Source: Peptococcaceae bacterium BRH_c8a
Lineage (GTDB): Bacteria > Bacillota > Desulfotomaculia > Desulfotomaculales > Desulfallaceae
Reading direction: 5' to 3'
NCBI GenBank assembly: GCA_000961575.1
Contig: LADP01000037.1
Coordinates: 1 to 34,338, forward strand
Length of the DNA stretch: 34,338 nucleotides
A program made the translations under genes and the position numbers. A model generated the notes under the pieces. That model was not told where the DNA came from. It searched no databases and saw only the letters and a list, made by a program, of their open reading frames with translations. Each line of letters starts with the position of its first letter. Position 1 is the stretch's first letter. Positions 7,225 through 16,952 of this stretch are shown in pieces.

Positions 7225-10200
7225 TTGCTAAAAACAAACATGCTGAGCCGAATTACAACAATCACATTATTAGTATTATTTCAGATTGCGATTTTCAGTA
7301 ATAATGCAGCGGCTGTTGATTTTGACACAGCTGTTGTATCTACTGAAAGAGTTCAAGGTAGCGGCGGGGAGACGGATGGCGAGAGTCTTTTCCCTTCCCT
7401 AAGTCATGATGGCCGCTATGTGGTCTTCGCTTCTGAAGCAACAGGCTTATCTCCTGATGATGCCAACGGTAACTGGCGTGATGTTTTCCTTTACGACTCG
7501 CAGACCGGAGATATTGAAACGATTAGTATTTATCCGGACGGCAGTCAAATGGATTGGGCGGGTTACCCCGATATCAGCCCGGACGGGCGCTACGTTGTTT
7601 TCCGTGAAGACGACATTTATGGATATGTTTACGTGCGGGACATGGATGCGGGGGAAACCTATTACATCGGTAAAGGTGGTTGGCACGATTCCAGGCCCTC
7701 TATTAGCAGTGAAGGCCGTTACATAGCCTATAACCGGGCCAACAATGTTTATCTTTATGACCGGGGTGCTGACGGTATGTATAATTCTACAGACGACAGC
7801 ACTACGTTGATAAATTCAGGAGACTACGGTCCCGTGGTCAGCAGTGACGGCCGTTACGTGGTCTATGATCACAACGACCAGGTCTATGTTTACGATATCC
7901 AATCCAAAGACAGCACCCAGGTTAGCATTACTTCAGATGGTGAATCTGCTGATGCCGCCAGTTGGTATGCAGACATCAGCACCGACGGACGTTACGTATC
8001 TTTTGAAACCCGCGCCGGAAACCTGACCCCGGAATATGATAACAGCAGGTACTGGACGAACGTTTACGTTCATGACCGGGATGCTGATAATGACGAGATA
8101 TATGACGAAACCGGGGCTGTAAATACAATTTTAGTTAGTAAACCATTGAACGGAACCGGGTTTACAGCCCACAGCGGAACCACGAATTTTTTCCTTGGTG
8201 GCTCCTCCATCAGCGCCGATGGCCGCTACGTGGTCTTTGAATCAGAAGTGGCCAACCTTATTGATGGAGATACCAATAACGAAAACGATATTTTTGTCCG
8301 GGATATTATTGACGAGAGAACAATTCGTGTCAGCGTTTCTTCAGAAGGTGTACAGGGAGTTGAACCCCCTGGTTGCCCCATGTTAAGCGGCAACGGAAGG
8401 GTTGTGGTTTATGCTTCGGAGGATGCCAACCTGGTGGCAAACGACAATAATGAATTTTCGGATATTTTTATTTCTACCATAAGTAAACTTACAGGGTCTG
8501 CGGCAGCTTTATTCGCAGACAGGCCCATGTCGGAAGAAAATTTCAACGGCCGTATATTAACCGTTACCCTGATTAATGAAACATTTACAGACGACAGCTT
8601 GGATTTAACGAGCTTCGGGCTAAGTAATGCGCCTCCCGGAACCAGCATCCACAGTGTAAATTATGTAGATTCGACTCAATGTAACCTGGAGCTGGCTTAC
8701 GACGGCACCGATTTTGATGCTGACGTTTATTTCAGCGTTGTAATTGCCGGGTCGGAGCTGGCCGGCGACACGGATGTGACCAGCAGCACCATTTTGGTGC
8801 AGGGGGCCCCGGAACCCGGGCTGGTACGTTTTGAAAGCAGTGAATTATACACTGATGAAGGCGCCGGCACGGTTTTCATCAAGCTAATCCGTTACAATGG
8901 CAGTGACGGCAGCGGCGGCATTGTAGTCAGCATTGAAGAAGGAACGGCAGTGAAGCCTGATGATTATGATTATACGGCTAACATGTTTTCCGGAGATATA
9001 GCGGTGCCTTTTAATGAAGGTGAAACAGAAAAGTATTTTACCATCGACATAGTGGACGACGAGTTGGATGAAGACAACGAGAATTTAAATATATACCTTT
9101 ACCAAGATGAAAGCGATATTAAACCTGGAGAGCTAAGGGCGGCTACTCTTACCTTAATAGATAATATTGAACCACTGCAGATGGCTGCAGCATCCCTTTC
9201 CGATGCAACCGAAGGAGAGCCCTACACCCACACCTTCACCGCTTCTGGCGGTATTCCACTGTACAGTTTTTCCCTGGCCGGCGGCAGCCTTCCTACTGGG
9301 TTGAGCCTAGCGGCAGAAGGTGAACTTTCAGGCACTCCGTCTGAAAGCGGTGATTATATTTTTACCGTGGATGTGGCTGATAACGGGGGCGGGACGGATA
9401 GCGGCAATTTTAGTTTGACAGTTAACCCGGTGATAACCCCGGGAATTTTGCAATTTCCCCAAAGCACTTATTCCGTGACCGAAGCCGTTTACGACAGTGT
9501 CAGCAGCGCTGTATACGGTGGCACCGCCACCATCACGGTAGTGCGAACAGGCAGCGACGGGGAAGTGTCCGTCCAGTACAGCACCTCGGACGGGACGGCG
9601 GTTGCAGGGCAGGATTACACGGCGGCTTCGGGCACATTGATATTCTTTGACGGTCAAGCCAGCCAAAGCTTCGACATTGATATCCTTGACGACGGGGAGA
9701 TCGAGGGTAACGAAACCGTCAACCTAATCTTAAACAACCCCACCGGAGGTGCTTCTCTGGGATCCCGGGCGAATGCAGTGCTAATCATTACAGATGATGA
9801 GGAAAGTCTGGGGGATACATCTCCACCCACGTGGCCCGATGCCCAGCTAAGTGCCGGCAATATTGGCTATGACCGGTTGACCCTCAACTGGACGTTGGCC
9901 CGGGATGATACCGGTGTGGAGAATTACCGAATCTTCATGGACGACATTGAGTTAAATACCGTTTCCGGAGACCAGAACAGCTTTACAGTCACGGGGTTGT
10001 CTGCCCGAACCACTTATAATTTCAAGGTTGAGGCCGACGACACCGCCGGCAATTGGAGCACCGACGGACCGGTTTGCACGGCAGCTACAAATTCCCAGCC
10101 TTCCATCGGAGGTAGTTCCGGTGGAGGTTCCCCGCGCCCCATAGTGCAGGATGAAGTTCCTCCTTATTGGCCCGGCGGCGGGCGTCTTACAACCGAGGTG

Positions 10201-12015
10201 GTCAGTGAAACCAGCCTGTTACTAAAATGGACAAGGGCCGACGATAACGAAGGCGTCACCGGGTACTGGATATTCAAGGGCGACAACTTGGTAGACAAAA
10301 CCGGCGGCAGCAATTTGTCGCACACGATAAAGAATCTTTCCAAGGGTAATACGTACACCTTTACGGTAGTAGCAGTGGATGCAGCGGGTAATGAAAGTGC
10401 ACCGAACCCATCTGTGACCGTAACCACCGGCACTATCCTTAAATCAATTGTCATCAAGCCCGGTCAGGCTATCGGGGGCATGCAGTGTCGGGGCAGAGTC
10501 ACCCTTTCCCTGCCGGCAGTCAAGGGTGATGTGCAGGTGCAGCTAAGTACCGATAATGAAAAGGTTATCAAACTACCCGCATCTGTAACCATAACGAAGG
10601 GTAAAGAGGCCGCGGAATTTGATATTCAGGCCCTTGAAGTGGATCAAATCACCCAGGTCACGGTAACCGCGGAATTGGATAAAGGTTCTGTACAGACCAC
10701 CCTTGCAGTACTACCCCAATATGAATATGTGCTGACAGACCTGGGCGTTGTAGAAGATCCTTACGCCAAGGGCCCGGCCACAGCATTCACATTTGATGCC
10801 AGTGGTAAGGTAACCGGGGCCTTATGGGTGTCAAATCCCGCCGACGGTTCATCGTATCTGCCCCCGGGCGCCACCTTTGGCAGGCTGAACCTGCCCCCGG
10901 AAGCGGAAGTTTTTGCTTCCAGCGCCTCCGGTAGCGCAGTGGGCCAGTTACGCACAACCGAACGTACAGTGTCTAGTGAACTGGTTAATGTAATTCGTGC
11001 TTTTAGATACAGGCCATCCTATGGCCTCCAGGTGCTGGGCACTTTAGGCGGCATGAACAGCGCAGCCTATGATGTGAATAACGAAGGCTTCATTGTGGGC
11101 TGGTCCGAAACCGCGGGTTCGACGGAAAGCCATGCCTTCCTGGCCGCCCCCGGAACAGGAGTGACCAACCCTGCGGCCGGTCACTGGGTGGAAATAAACC
11201 AGTTGCAGATGACGGACCTGGGGACCCTGGGCGGCTCGGAAAGCGCGGCCTACGGGATTAACGACGCCGGCTACATTGTAGGTAAATCGGACACCACAGA
11301 AGGAATTGAGCACGCCTTTGTCTACAGGACCACAGGGGGAATGGTGGACCTTAACTACCTGATCGACCCCCTGTTGGGTTGGAGGCTTACCGGGGCGTAC
11401 GATATAAACAACCTGGGCCAAATCATCGCCGAGGGTTTCGTGGACGGAAAAAAACGCGTCTGCCTGCTGACGCCAAGGAACCCAGACGATATTTACCAGG
11501 CCCAAGTGCAGTTCCCCGATGTTATGCCAACCGACTGGTATTTCGGGGATGTGATGGACCTTTTATCCAAAGGTGTGATATCGGGTTACCCCGACGGAAC
11601 GTTTAAGCCCCGAAACAGCGTGAATGTCGACGAGTTTATCAGTATGACGGTAACGTCTTTGGGCCATAGCGACCTGGATGCGGGCGCGGCATACTGGGCC
11701 GGTCCGAGTATTGAGCGGGCCAGGCAACTGGGACTGGTGGAGGCAGGTGAGTTTACCAATTATAGAAGGGCCATTACCAGGGTGGAAATGGCCCGGATAC
11801 TGGCCAGAGCTGTCGGGGAAACGGGTTATAGTCAAGATAATGACGGTCAAATCGCCGACCTTGGCACCATTGCCCCGGACCTGCGTCCTTATGTCGTGGC
11901 GGCGTATTCCAAAGGCTTGGTTGCCGGTTTCCCGGACGGAAAATTCAAACCCGAAGGGGAAACCACCAGGGCCCAGGCCGCGGTGGTGATAATGCGGATG
12001 ATTAGAACCGCTTGA
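7225..12015 (+). CDS. SLH-anchored multidomain surface protein with propeller, Calx-beta, FN3 and HAF repeats
   Basis: A 1596-aa exported protein. A signal peptide (about 1-30) ends in NNAAA. Residues 50-415 hold seven S-x-D-G-R-Y-V-x-F repeats (for example SPDGRYVVF, SADGRYVVF), a TolB/PD40-like pattern that suggests a seven-bladed propeller. Next come a Calx-beta domain (about 531-647), a putative Ig domain (652-734), a second Calx-beta domain (741-859, TSDGTAVAGQDYTAASGT) and two fibronectin type III domains (867-954 and 977-1069) joined by a Gly/Ser-rich linker. An Ig-like domain (1071-1164), HAF-type repeats (LGTLGGMNSAAYDVN and LGTLGGSESAAYGIN, about 1167-1422) and three SLH domains (about 1429-1595) follow. 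The SLH domains should hold it to the cell-wall polymer. TTG 7225 is chosen because GGAGGG lies 7 nt upstream; the ATG at 7221 opens only a 26-codon frame. Its partner is unknown. It could bind, sense or adhere. Confidence 0.9.
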   Translation: MLKTNMLSRITTITLLVLFQIAIFSNNAAAVDFDTAVVSTERVQGSGGETDGESLFPSLSHDGRYVVFASEATGLSPDDANGNWRDVFLYDSQTGDIETISIYPDGSQMDWAGYPDISPDGRYVVFREDDIYGYVYVRDMDAGETYYIGKGGWHDSRPSISSEGRYIAYNRANNVYLYDRGADGMYNSTDDSTTLINSGDYGPVVSSDGRYVVYDHNDQVYVYDIQSKDSTQVSITSDGESADAASWYADISTDGRYVSFETRAGNLTPEYDNSRYWTNVYVHDRDADNDEIYDETGAVNTILVSKPLNGTGFTAHSGTTNFFLGGSSISADGRYVVFESEVANLIDGDTNNENDIFVRDIIDERTIRVSVSSEGVQGVEPPGCPMLSGNGRVVVYASEDANLVANDNNEFSDIFISTISKLTGSAAALFADRPMSEENFNGRILTVTLINETFTDDSLDLTSFGLSNAPPGTSIHSVNYVDSTQCNLELAYDGTDFDADVYFSVVIAGSELAGDTDVTSSTILVQGAPEPGLVRFESSELYTDEGAGTVFIKLIRYNGSDGSGGIVVSIEEGTAVKPDDYDYTANMFSGDIAVPFNEGETEKYFTIDIVDDELDEDNENLNIYLYQDESDIKPGELRAATLTLIDNIEPLQMAAASLSDATEGEPYTHTFTASGGIPLYSFSLAGGSLPTGLSLAAEGELSGTPSESGDYIFTVDVADNGGGTDSGNFSLTVNPVITPGILQFPQSTYSVTEAVYDSVSSAVYGGTATITVVRTGSDGEVSVQYSTSDGTAVAGQDYTAASGTLIFFDGQASQSFDIDILDDGEIEGNETVNLILNNPTGGASLGSRANAVLIITDDEESLGDTSPPTWPDAQLSAGNIGYDRLTLNWTLARDDTGVENYRIFMDDIELNTVSGDQNSFTVTGLSARTTYNFKVEADDTAGNWSTDGPVCTAATNSQPSIGGSSGGGSPRPIVQDEVPPYWPGGGRLTTEVVSETSLLLKWTRADDNEGVTGYWIFKGDNLVDKTGGSNLSHTIKNLSKGNTYTFTVVAVDAAGNESAPNPSVTVTTGTILKSIVIKPGQAIGGMQCRGRVTLSLPAVKGDVQVQLSTDNEKVIKLPASVTITKGKEAAEFDIQALEVDQITQVTVTAELDKGSVQTTLAVLPQYEYVLTDLGVVEDPYAKGPATAFTFDASGKVTGALWVSNPADGSSYLPPGATFGRLNLPPEAEVFASSASGSAVGQLRTTERTVSSELVNVIRAFRYRPSYGLQVLGTLGGMNSAAYDVNNEGFIVGWSETAGSTESHAFLAAPGTGVTNPAAGHWVEINQLQMTDLGTLGGSESAAYGINDAGYIVGKSDTTEGIEHAFVYRTTGGMVDLNYLIDPLLGWRLTGAYDINNLGQIIAEGFVDGKKRVCLLTPRNPDDIYQAQVQFPDVMPTDWYFGDVMDLLSKGVISGYPDGTFKPRNSVNVDEFISMTVTSLGHSDLDAGAAYWAGPSIERARQLGLVEAGEFTNYRRAITRVEMARILARAVGETGYSQDNDGQIADLGTIAPDLRPYVVAAYSKGLVAGFPDGKFKPEGETTRAQAAVVIMRMIRTA

Positions 12016-12080
12016 TTAAACCAATTAAACAATAACACCGTTAACTGTGTTTTGTTATTAAAGAAAAAGGGGGAAACAGT

Positions 12081-14765
12081 GTGAAAAAGGGCTTTATCGG
12101 TATATTATTTATCCCGTTTTTATTTGCTGCCATGTTTTTCGGTACCGGTATATCTGATGCTGAAACTACCTGGAATATGGAAATTGTGGATCAGTCTGAT
12201 AATACCAACCGCGGCAGTGCAATTGCTGTAGACGCTAATGACCGACCCCATATAATCTATAACAAATTAGTCTCCTACTCCTATAACAATTCTACCTATA
12301 CGGTAAGATATGCTTACTGGTCGGGCGGCACTTGGGTTGTCGAGGATCTTTTAACCGGCAAGTTTACTACTCCTAAGCTAATCATGGACAGCAGCGGTAA
12401 TCCCCATATTGTATTAGTTGATCGTTTTAACAAGGAATTTGTATACGGTTTCCGAACGAATAGCAGCTGGACATTTGAAACAATTTACAGTTATAGTATG
12501 AATCCAACTACCATTAATTTCGATTTTACTCTTGATATTAATGATCAACCGCATATTGTATTGCAGCTTGAAAATTACAATATTGATATTGCAAGTGAGG
12601 GTTACACTAAATACGCTACCAAAAATAGATACGCAACTAAAAGTGCAACTAACTGGTCTTTAAATACTTTGGACGCAATATCCAAGCCACCAAATACTGC
12701 CGCTGTGCTTAAAGGTGTTTCCATTGTTTTGGACAGTAATAATAATCCACATGTAAGCTATTCCGTTAACAACAGTATCAAATATGCTAATAAGCAGGGC
12801 AATACATGGGTTGAAGAAACAGCGAATGGCGGCAAATTTCCTCAAATAGTTTTGGACAGCAATAATGTGCCCCATATACTTGCTTCAGGATTAAAATATG
12901 TCACGAAGACATCGACGGGTTGGAGCAGTTTTTATCTCCCTTCCTCCGACGATAGAAACTATGCTGAAGTTAAATCATGGAATATTGACGCAACGGGAAA
13001 ACTTTATTGTTACTATTTTTCGGACTATGACAGCCAGAATTTCCGGTACAAAAAAATTAATTATAACTACAATACCGGTGCTGGTTGGACCAACGAAACG
13101 CTGTTGGAATGGGACGAGAATCCAGGGATGTATAGTTACCAGGACCTGGTAATAGACAATAATGGTAACATGCACATAAGCGGTGAATCACAAAACAAAT
13201 TGCATTACATGGCGGCACAACCGGAAATTGAAGCAATTTCAGGCTCGGTTGATTTTGGCGACACAAGCCCGGGAAGTTATGTTGAACAGGATGTGACCAT
13301 TACAAATACCGGTAACGGCAATTTAAATATCAGCAGCATCACCGTTCAAAACCCGATTGAAACGGATTTTGCTTTCGGTGAGGGTTTGATAACTAATGAG
13401 AGTGAGGTTTTTACCCTCACTGCTGATAACGCGTCCGGCCGGATATTGGCGCCCGGGGAGACGGGTACCGTTACCGCCCGCTTTACGCCTGAGGCCTTGA
13501 ATACGTACAATGGCAGCTTGATTATGAATTCCAACGACCGGGATAATGGCAGGTTAATCATCAGCCTGTCCGGTGCCGGCGTTGAACCGCCGGAGATTGA
13601 TGTCGCCCCAACAGCTCTAGATTTCGGAAATGTTGCGCTGGGAAGCAGTTTGGAAAAACAAGTGACCATCAGTAACCAGGGTGCCGGTCCCCTGGATCTG
13701 GGAGAACTAGGTGCCACAGGGGAATCATTTAGTTTGGTTGGTGATGTTTCTAACACGACTGTTGAACCGCAGTCTTCCACTTCCCTGACGGTGCGTTTCG
13801 CGCCTGTTACCGAAAAAGCTTACAGCGGCAGCATAACCATACCATCAAACGACAGCGATGAAAATCCTGTTACCATAAATCTAGACGGCAGCGGGGTCAT
13901 AATTGCCGGGGAAATATACATCACCTCCGGTGTTCAGGATTTCGGTGATGTATATGTAAATAGTTCGGATGATGCTCAGTTTACTGTAGAAAATATCGGT
14001 AATGGAGAGCTAATTATAAGTTCCATTACAGTTTCAGGCGCCCAATTTAGTTTGGTTAACGATGATGTTTCCAACAGTACCCTCTCTCCGGGTGGTTCTG
14101 CCAGTTTTACAGTACGCTTTAGCCCAAGCAACGCCGGTACCTTCAATGGCAGCGTTGCCATTGCGTCCGACGACCCTGATGAACCGGATACGGTAGTGTC
14201 GTTAACCGGCAGGGGAACAGCGTTGGCGGTGACGCAACCAAGCGTAGGCAGTCAGGGGCCCACACTTAACTTCATTACCACTGTCCAAATCAGCGCCACG
14301 GATCCTGACGGGGCTCCCGTGAGTTTTAGTTTGGGCAGCGACGCCCCGGACTTTGTGACGCTGAGCGGTACACGGCTGATATTTTCTTCAGATGCTCCGG
14401 CGGGAACATATACCTTTACTGTTAATGCTCACGGCAATGGCGGCACCACAAGCAGAAAACTGACAGTAACTTCATTCGGCAGGAACGGCAGTCCCGTCAT
14501 TCAGCCCGTTCCGACCCAGGGTGTACAGACAGGCAGTGCCGTTAAGGTGGATATATCAGTCATTGATCCTGACGGCGACCAGTTAATTCTTGGTCTATCT
14601 GGAGATGCCCCCAGGTTTGCCTCCATTAAAGGCTCTCAGCTTGTTCTCGAGCCCCAGGACAGCGATGTGGGCACCCATACATTCCTGCTGCTGGCTTCCG
14701 ACGGGCGGGGCGGACTGGGGGTGCAAAAGGTTAAAGCGGTTGTTTCTTCGGGAGTAAACAACTAA
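12081..14765 (+). CDS. Secreted propeller protein with choice-of-anchor D (ASH-like) repeats
   Basis: An 894-aa exported protein with a clear signal peptide (MKKGFIGILFIPFLFAAMFF...SDAE). Residues about 35-375 contain seven repeats of a D-x-N-x-x-PHI pattern (DANDRPHII, DSSGNPHIV, DINDQPHIV, DSNNNPHVS, DSNNVPHIL, the degenerate DATGKLYCY, and DNNGNMHIS), again suggesting a seven-bladed propeller. Three choice-of-anchor D/ASH-like beta-sandwich domains follow at about 384-500, 504-609 and 610-713 (VDFGDTSPGS, LDFGNVALGS, QDFGDVYVNS). Two cadherin/Ig-like domains end the protein (about 720-890). There is no SLH, LPXTG or lipobox, so it may be free or bound to its neighbour. The GTG start has an AAGGGGG ribosome site. 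It begins 65 nt after the SLH protein and is probably co-transcribed. No enzymatic motif is seen. Confidence 0.87.
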   Translation: MKKGFIGILFIPFLFAAMFFGTGISDAETTWNMEIVDQSDNTNRGSAIAVDANDRPHIIYNKLVSYSYNNSTYTVRYAYWSGGTWVVEDLLTGKFTTPKLIMDSSGNPHIVLVDRFNKEFVYGFRTNSSWTFETIYSYSMNPTTINFDFTLDINDQPHIVLQLENYNIDIASEGYTKYATKNRYATKSATNWSLNTLDAISKPPNTAAVLKGVSIVLDSNNNPHVSYSVNNSIKYANKQGNTWVEETANGGKFPQIVLDSNNVPHILASGLKYVTKTSTGWSSFYLPSSDDRNYAEVKSWNIDATGKLYCYYFSDYDSQNFRYKKINYNYNTGAGWTNETLLEWDENPGMYSYQDLVIDNNGNMHISGESQNKLHYMAAQPEIEAISGSVDFGDTSPGSYVEQDVTITNTGNGNLNISSITVQNPIETDFAFGEGLITNESEVFTLTADNASGRILAPGETGTVTARFTPEALNTYNGSLIMNSNDRDNGRLIISLSGAGVEPPEIDVAPTALDFGNVALGSSLEKQVTISNQGAGPLDLGELGATGESFSLVGDVSNTTVEPQSSTSLTVRFAPVTEKAYSGSITIPSNDSDENPVTINLDGSGVIIAGEIYITSGVQDFGDVYVNSSDDAQFTVENIGNGELIISSITVSGAQFSLVNDDVSNSTLSPGGSASFTVRFSPSNAGTFNGSVAIASDDPDEPDTVVSLTGRGTALAVTQPSVGSQGPTLNFITTVQISATDPDGAPVSFSLGSDAPDFVTLSGTRLIFSSDAPAGTYTFTVNAHGNGGTTSRKLTVTSFGRNGSPVIQPVPTQGVQTGSAVKVDISVIDPDGDQLILGLSGDAPRFASIKGSQLVLEPQDSDVGTHTFLLLASDGRGGLGVQKVKAVVSSGVNN

Positions 14766-14814
14766 TTGAAAATTAGAGCTAACCTGCAGCACTTTAGCTC
14801 TTCTCCGCTAAATT

Positions 14815-14857
14815 AAAAACCCACAATCCGTTATATTTTTAGGATTGTGGGTTTTTT
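14815..14857 (+). terminator. Rho-independent terminator after the surface-protein pair
   Basis: A 15-bp perfect stem (14815-14829 with 14842-14856) has arms AAAAACCCACAATCC and its complement, followed by a run of T. It closes the 7225-14765 transcription unit. Confidence 0.88.
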
Positions 14858-14894
14858 CTTTGCCAGCCATTAATACCCGTTTTAGCTTTTATAG

Positions 14895-14923
14895 TTGAAC
14901 ATAGAACATGATTTACTTATAAT
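14895..14923 (+). promoter_or_regulatory. Sigma-A-type promoter of the marR-MATE operon
   Basis: TTGAAC (14895-14900) and TATAAT (14918-14923) are separated by 17 nt. Transcription should start near 14930, just before or within the palindromic operator. Confidence 0.8.
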
Positions 14924-14934
14924 AGACAGAGCAA

Positions 14935-14952
14935 TAGTTGCATATGCAACTA
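14935..14952. promoter_or_regulatory. 18-bp perfect palindrome, probable MarR operator
   Basis: TAGTTGCATATGCAACTA is a perfect 18-bp palindrome lying 11 nt after the -10 box and just before the ribosome site. Its size and TTGCA half-sites fit MarR/SlyA-family operators. Binding here would block transcription start or elongation, giving autorepression. Confidence 0.75.
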
Positions 14953-14965
14953 AAGGGGGCTGCCC

Positions 14966-15415
14966 ATGTCAGGTATGACAGATGTCTTTTGGGGAAGATG
15001 GATTTCTTTACTTTATCGCTATGGACTAATTTTTGTCGCCAAAGAACTGGAGCCCTATAATATTGGCAAAGGGCAATTTATGTTTCTACTGGCATTATAT
15101 AAGAGGGACGGCATGCTTCAGGAGGAGGTGGCCACTCTTTTTAACATAGACAAGGGCACCACCGCCCGGGCCATCAGCAAATTAGAAAAAGCAGGGTACG
15201 TCATTAGAAAGCCCAATGTTCAAGATTTGCGTTCTAATCATGTTTTTTTGACGCAACAGGGTATGGATTTTAAGCCCCGGTTATATGCGATATTGCAGCG
15301 TTGGACTGATATTTTAAGTACCGGTATGACCGCAGAAGAAACGGAAAAGGCGTTGGATTTATTAACCAAAATGTCACGCAATGCCACCATGCATATCCAT
15401 AAAGAACGGCAATAA
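14966..15415 (+). CDS. MarR-family transcriptional regulator
   Basis: A 149-aa dimeric winged-helix regulator. The N-terminal helix (WGRWISLLYRYGLIFV) and C-terminal helices (about 105-145) would form the dimer interface. The winged helix-turn-helix spans about residues 35-100. Its recognition region is EEVATLFNIDKGTTARAISK, followed by LEKAGYVIRK and the wing NVQDLRSNHVFLTQQG with the typical D-x-R. An AAAGGGGG ribosome site precedes the ATG. It lies 57 nt before a MATE exporter gene, and a perfect palindrome overlaps the promoter, so it most likely represses itself and the pump until a toxic ligand binds. The ligand is not predictable from sequence. Confidence 0.93.
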   Translation: MSGMTDVFWGRWISLLYRYGLIFVAKELEPYNIGKGQFMFLLALYKRDGMLQEEVATLFNIDKGTTARAISKLEKAGYVIRKPNVQDLRSNHVFLTQQGMDFKPRLYAILQRWTDILSTGMTAEETEKALDLLTKMSRNATMHIHKERQ

Positions 15416-15472
15416 CTTAAATATAGACATATTCTAGCGCTTACAAAATTTAAAATCAAAGGGAGACCATTT

Positions 15473-16852
15473 GTGAAACGTCAACACAGTGAGCGGTTGG
15501 GTAAAGAATCCATCCCCAGTCTATTAACAAGTTTAGCCATGCCGGCCACCTTTGGCATGTTTGTGATGGCATTTTATAACGTAGTGGATGCCATATTTGT
15601 GGCCAGAGCAGTGGGTACGGTAGGGATCGCGGCGGTGTCCATTGCCTTCCCGGTGCAAATGATCGTGATGGCGGTGGCCGGAGCCATTGGTATCGGCGGG
15701 GCGTCGGTAATCTCAAGAATGCTGGGCGCAGACAATGTAGGTGCGGCCAACAAAGTATTTGGCAACATCATCAGTATGGTGTTAGCTGTAAGCGTTGTTG
15801 GAGCGTTACTAGGACTCAACCTGCTAACACCTATTCTGTACTTGTTTGGCTCCAGTGAAACCATCCTCCCTTACGCCCAGGATTATTTAGGGATTATACT
15901 ATACGGAACCATATTTTTTGCCTTTGGTTTTTGCATGAATAATATCGTCCGTTCAGAGGGAAATGCCCGGACGGCCATGAATACCATGATTATCTCGGCG
16001 GTCTTGAATATTATCCTCACCCCGCTGTTTATTTTTGGCTTCGGGATGGGCATTAAAGGCTCTGCCCTGGCTACAGTGGTGGCTCAGGGGGTTACAGCTA
16101 TTTACCTGGTGGTGTACTTTGCCCGGGGGAATAGCAGCCTGACCTTTAAATTAGCCCATCTGCGGCCTGAAATGTCAGTGATTAAGCAAATACTGGCTAT
16201 CGGGTCGTCGGCCTTTGTGCAGCAGGCGGCGGGAAGTATTATGTTTATTTTTGCCAACCATATGCTGATTCTGCACGGTGGAGATCTGGGGGTGGCGGTG
16301 TTTGGCATCATGCACAGAGTCATTATGTTCTCGCTAATGCCGGTAATCGGCATTGTGCAGGGTCTTTTGCCGCTGGTTGGCTATAACTATGGAGCCAATC
16401 TGCATCACCGCGTAAGTGAATCTATTAGTTTAGCTATTAAGGTATCCACTGCCATTGTAGCGCTGGGCTTTACTGTTATTATGGCCTTCCCCAAACCGCT
16501 CATGATAATTTTTACCAATGATCCAGCAGCCATCGCAATGGGTCAAAACGCGCTGCGCATTATGTTTGCCCTTTCGCTGACCATTGGTATTCAGATGGTC
16601 ACCGGCGCGGTCTTTCAGGCCCTGGGGAAAGCTAGAGCAGCCTTTATTTTATCCATGTCCCGTCAGGTGCTGTTTTTAATTCCCCTTATTTTAATTTTAC
16701 CGTCTATATTTGGCCTAAATGGAGTATGGCTGGCCTTTCCTGTGGCTGACCTGCTGTCCTTCATATTGGCTCTGTGGTTCATTAATAAATATCGTTGGCT
16801 CTTTTTCGCCGCTGATCAAGTAGTAATCTCCAAGCCCAATGTGGCGGATTAA
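15473..16852 (+). CDS. MATE-family multidrug efflux transporter
   Basis: A 459-aa polytopic membrane protein with about 12 hydrophobic helices, the standard MATE layout. It opens with a short basic cytoplasmic tail (MKRQHSERLGKESIPSLLTS) and the conserved first-helix region NVVDAIFVARAVGTVGIAAV, followed by GIGGASVISRMLGADN. The second half repeats the fold (from about residue 230, ILAIGSSAFVQQAAGS). MATE proteins export cationic drugs or metabolites using Na+ or H+ gradients; the coupling ion cannot be told here. The sequence is closest in style to the MepA/DinF-like group of Firmicutes. The GTG start has a GGGAG site 7 nt upstream. The pairing with MarR indicates inducible drug or toxin efflux. 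Confidence 0.93.
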   Translation: MKRQHSERLGKESIPSLLTSLAMPATFGMFVMAFYNVVDAIFVARAVGTVGIAAVSIAFPVQMIVMAVAGAIGIGGASVISRMLGADNVGAANKVFGNIISMVLAVSVVGALLGLNLLTPILYLFGSSETILPYAQDYLGIILYGTIFFAFGFCMNNIVRSEGNARTAMNTMIISAVLNIILTPLFIFGFGMGIKGSALATVVAQGVTAIYLVVYFARGNSSLTFKLAHLRPEMSVIKQILAIGSSAFVQQAAGSIMFIFANHMLILHGGDLGVAVFGIMHRVIMFSLMPVIGIVQGLLPLVGYNYGANLHHRVSESISLAIKVSTAIVALGFTVIMAFPKPLMIIFTNDPAAIAMGQNALRIMFALSLTIGIQMVTGAVFQALGKARAAFILSMSRQVLFLIPLILILPSIFGLNGVWLAFPVADLLSFILALWFINKYRWLFFAADQVVISKPNVAD

Positions 16853-16911
16853 CGTAAGAGTGCAATCCTTTAACCACTGCTGGTTGACCCGCAGCGAATT
16901 GCGGGATACTG

Positions 16912-16920
16912 TGCTATAAT
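16912..16920 (+). promoter_or_regulatory. Extended -10 promoter of the XRE-dehydrogenase operon
   Basis: TGCTATAAT is an extended -10 element; no good -35 is seen at the right distance. GTGC occurs at 16911, 16925 and 16945 around the start region, which may be a weak regulator-binding repeat. Confidence 0.55.
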
Positions 16921-16952
16921 ATTTGTGCAATAATAATATAAAAGGTGCATAA

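Noticed and set aside
7221-7300. ATG at 7221 as the start of the surface protein
   Set aside because: It is in another frame and stops after 26 codons; the ribosome site is only 3 nt away.
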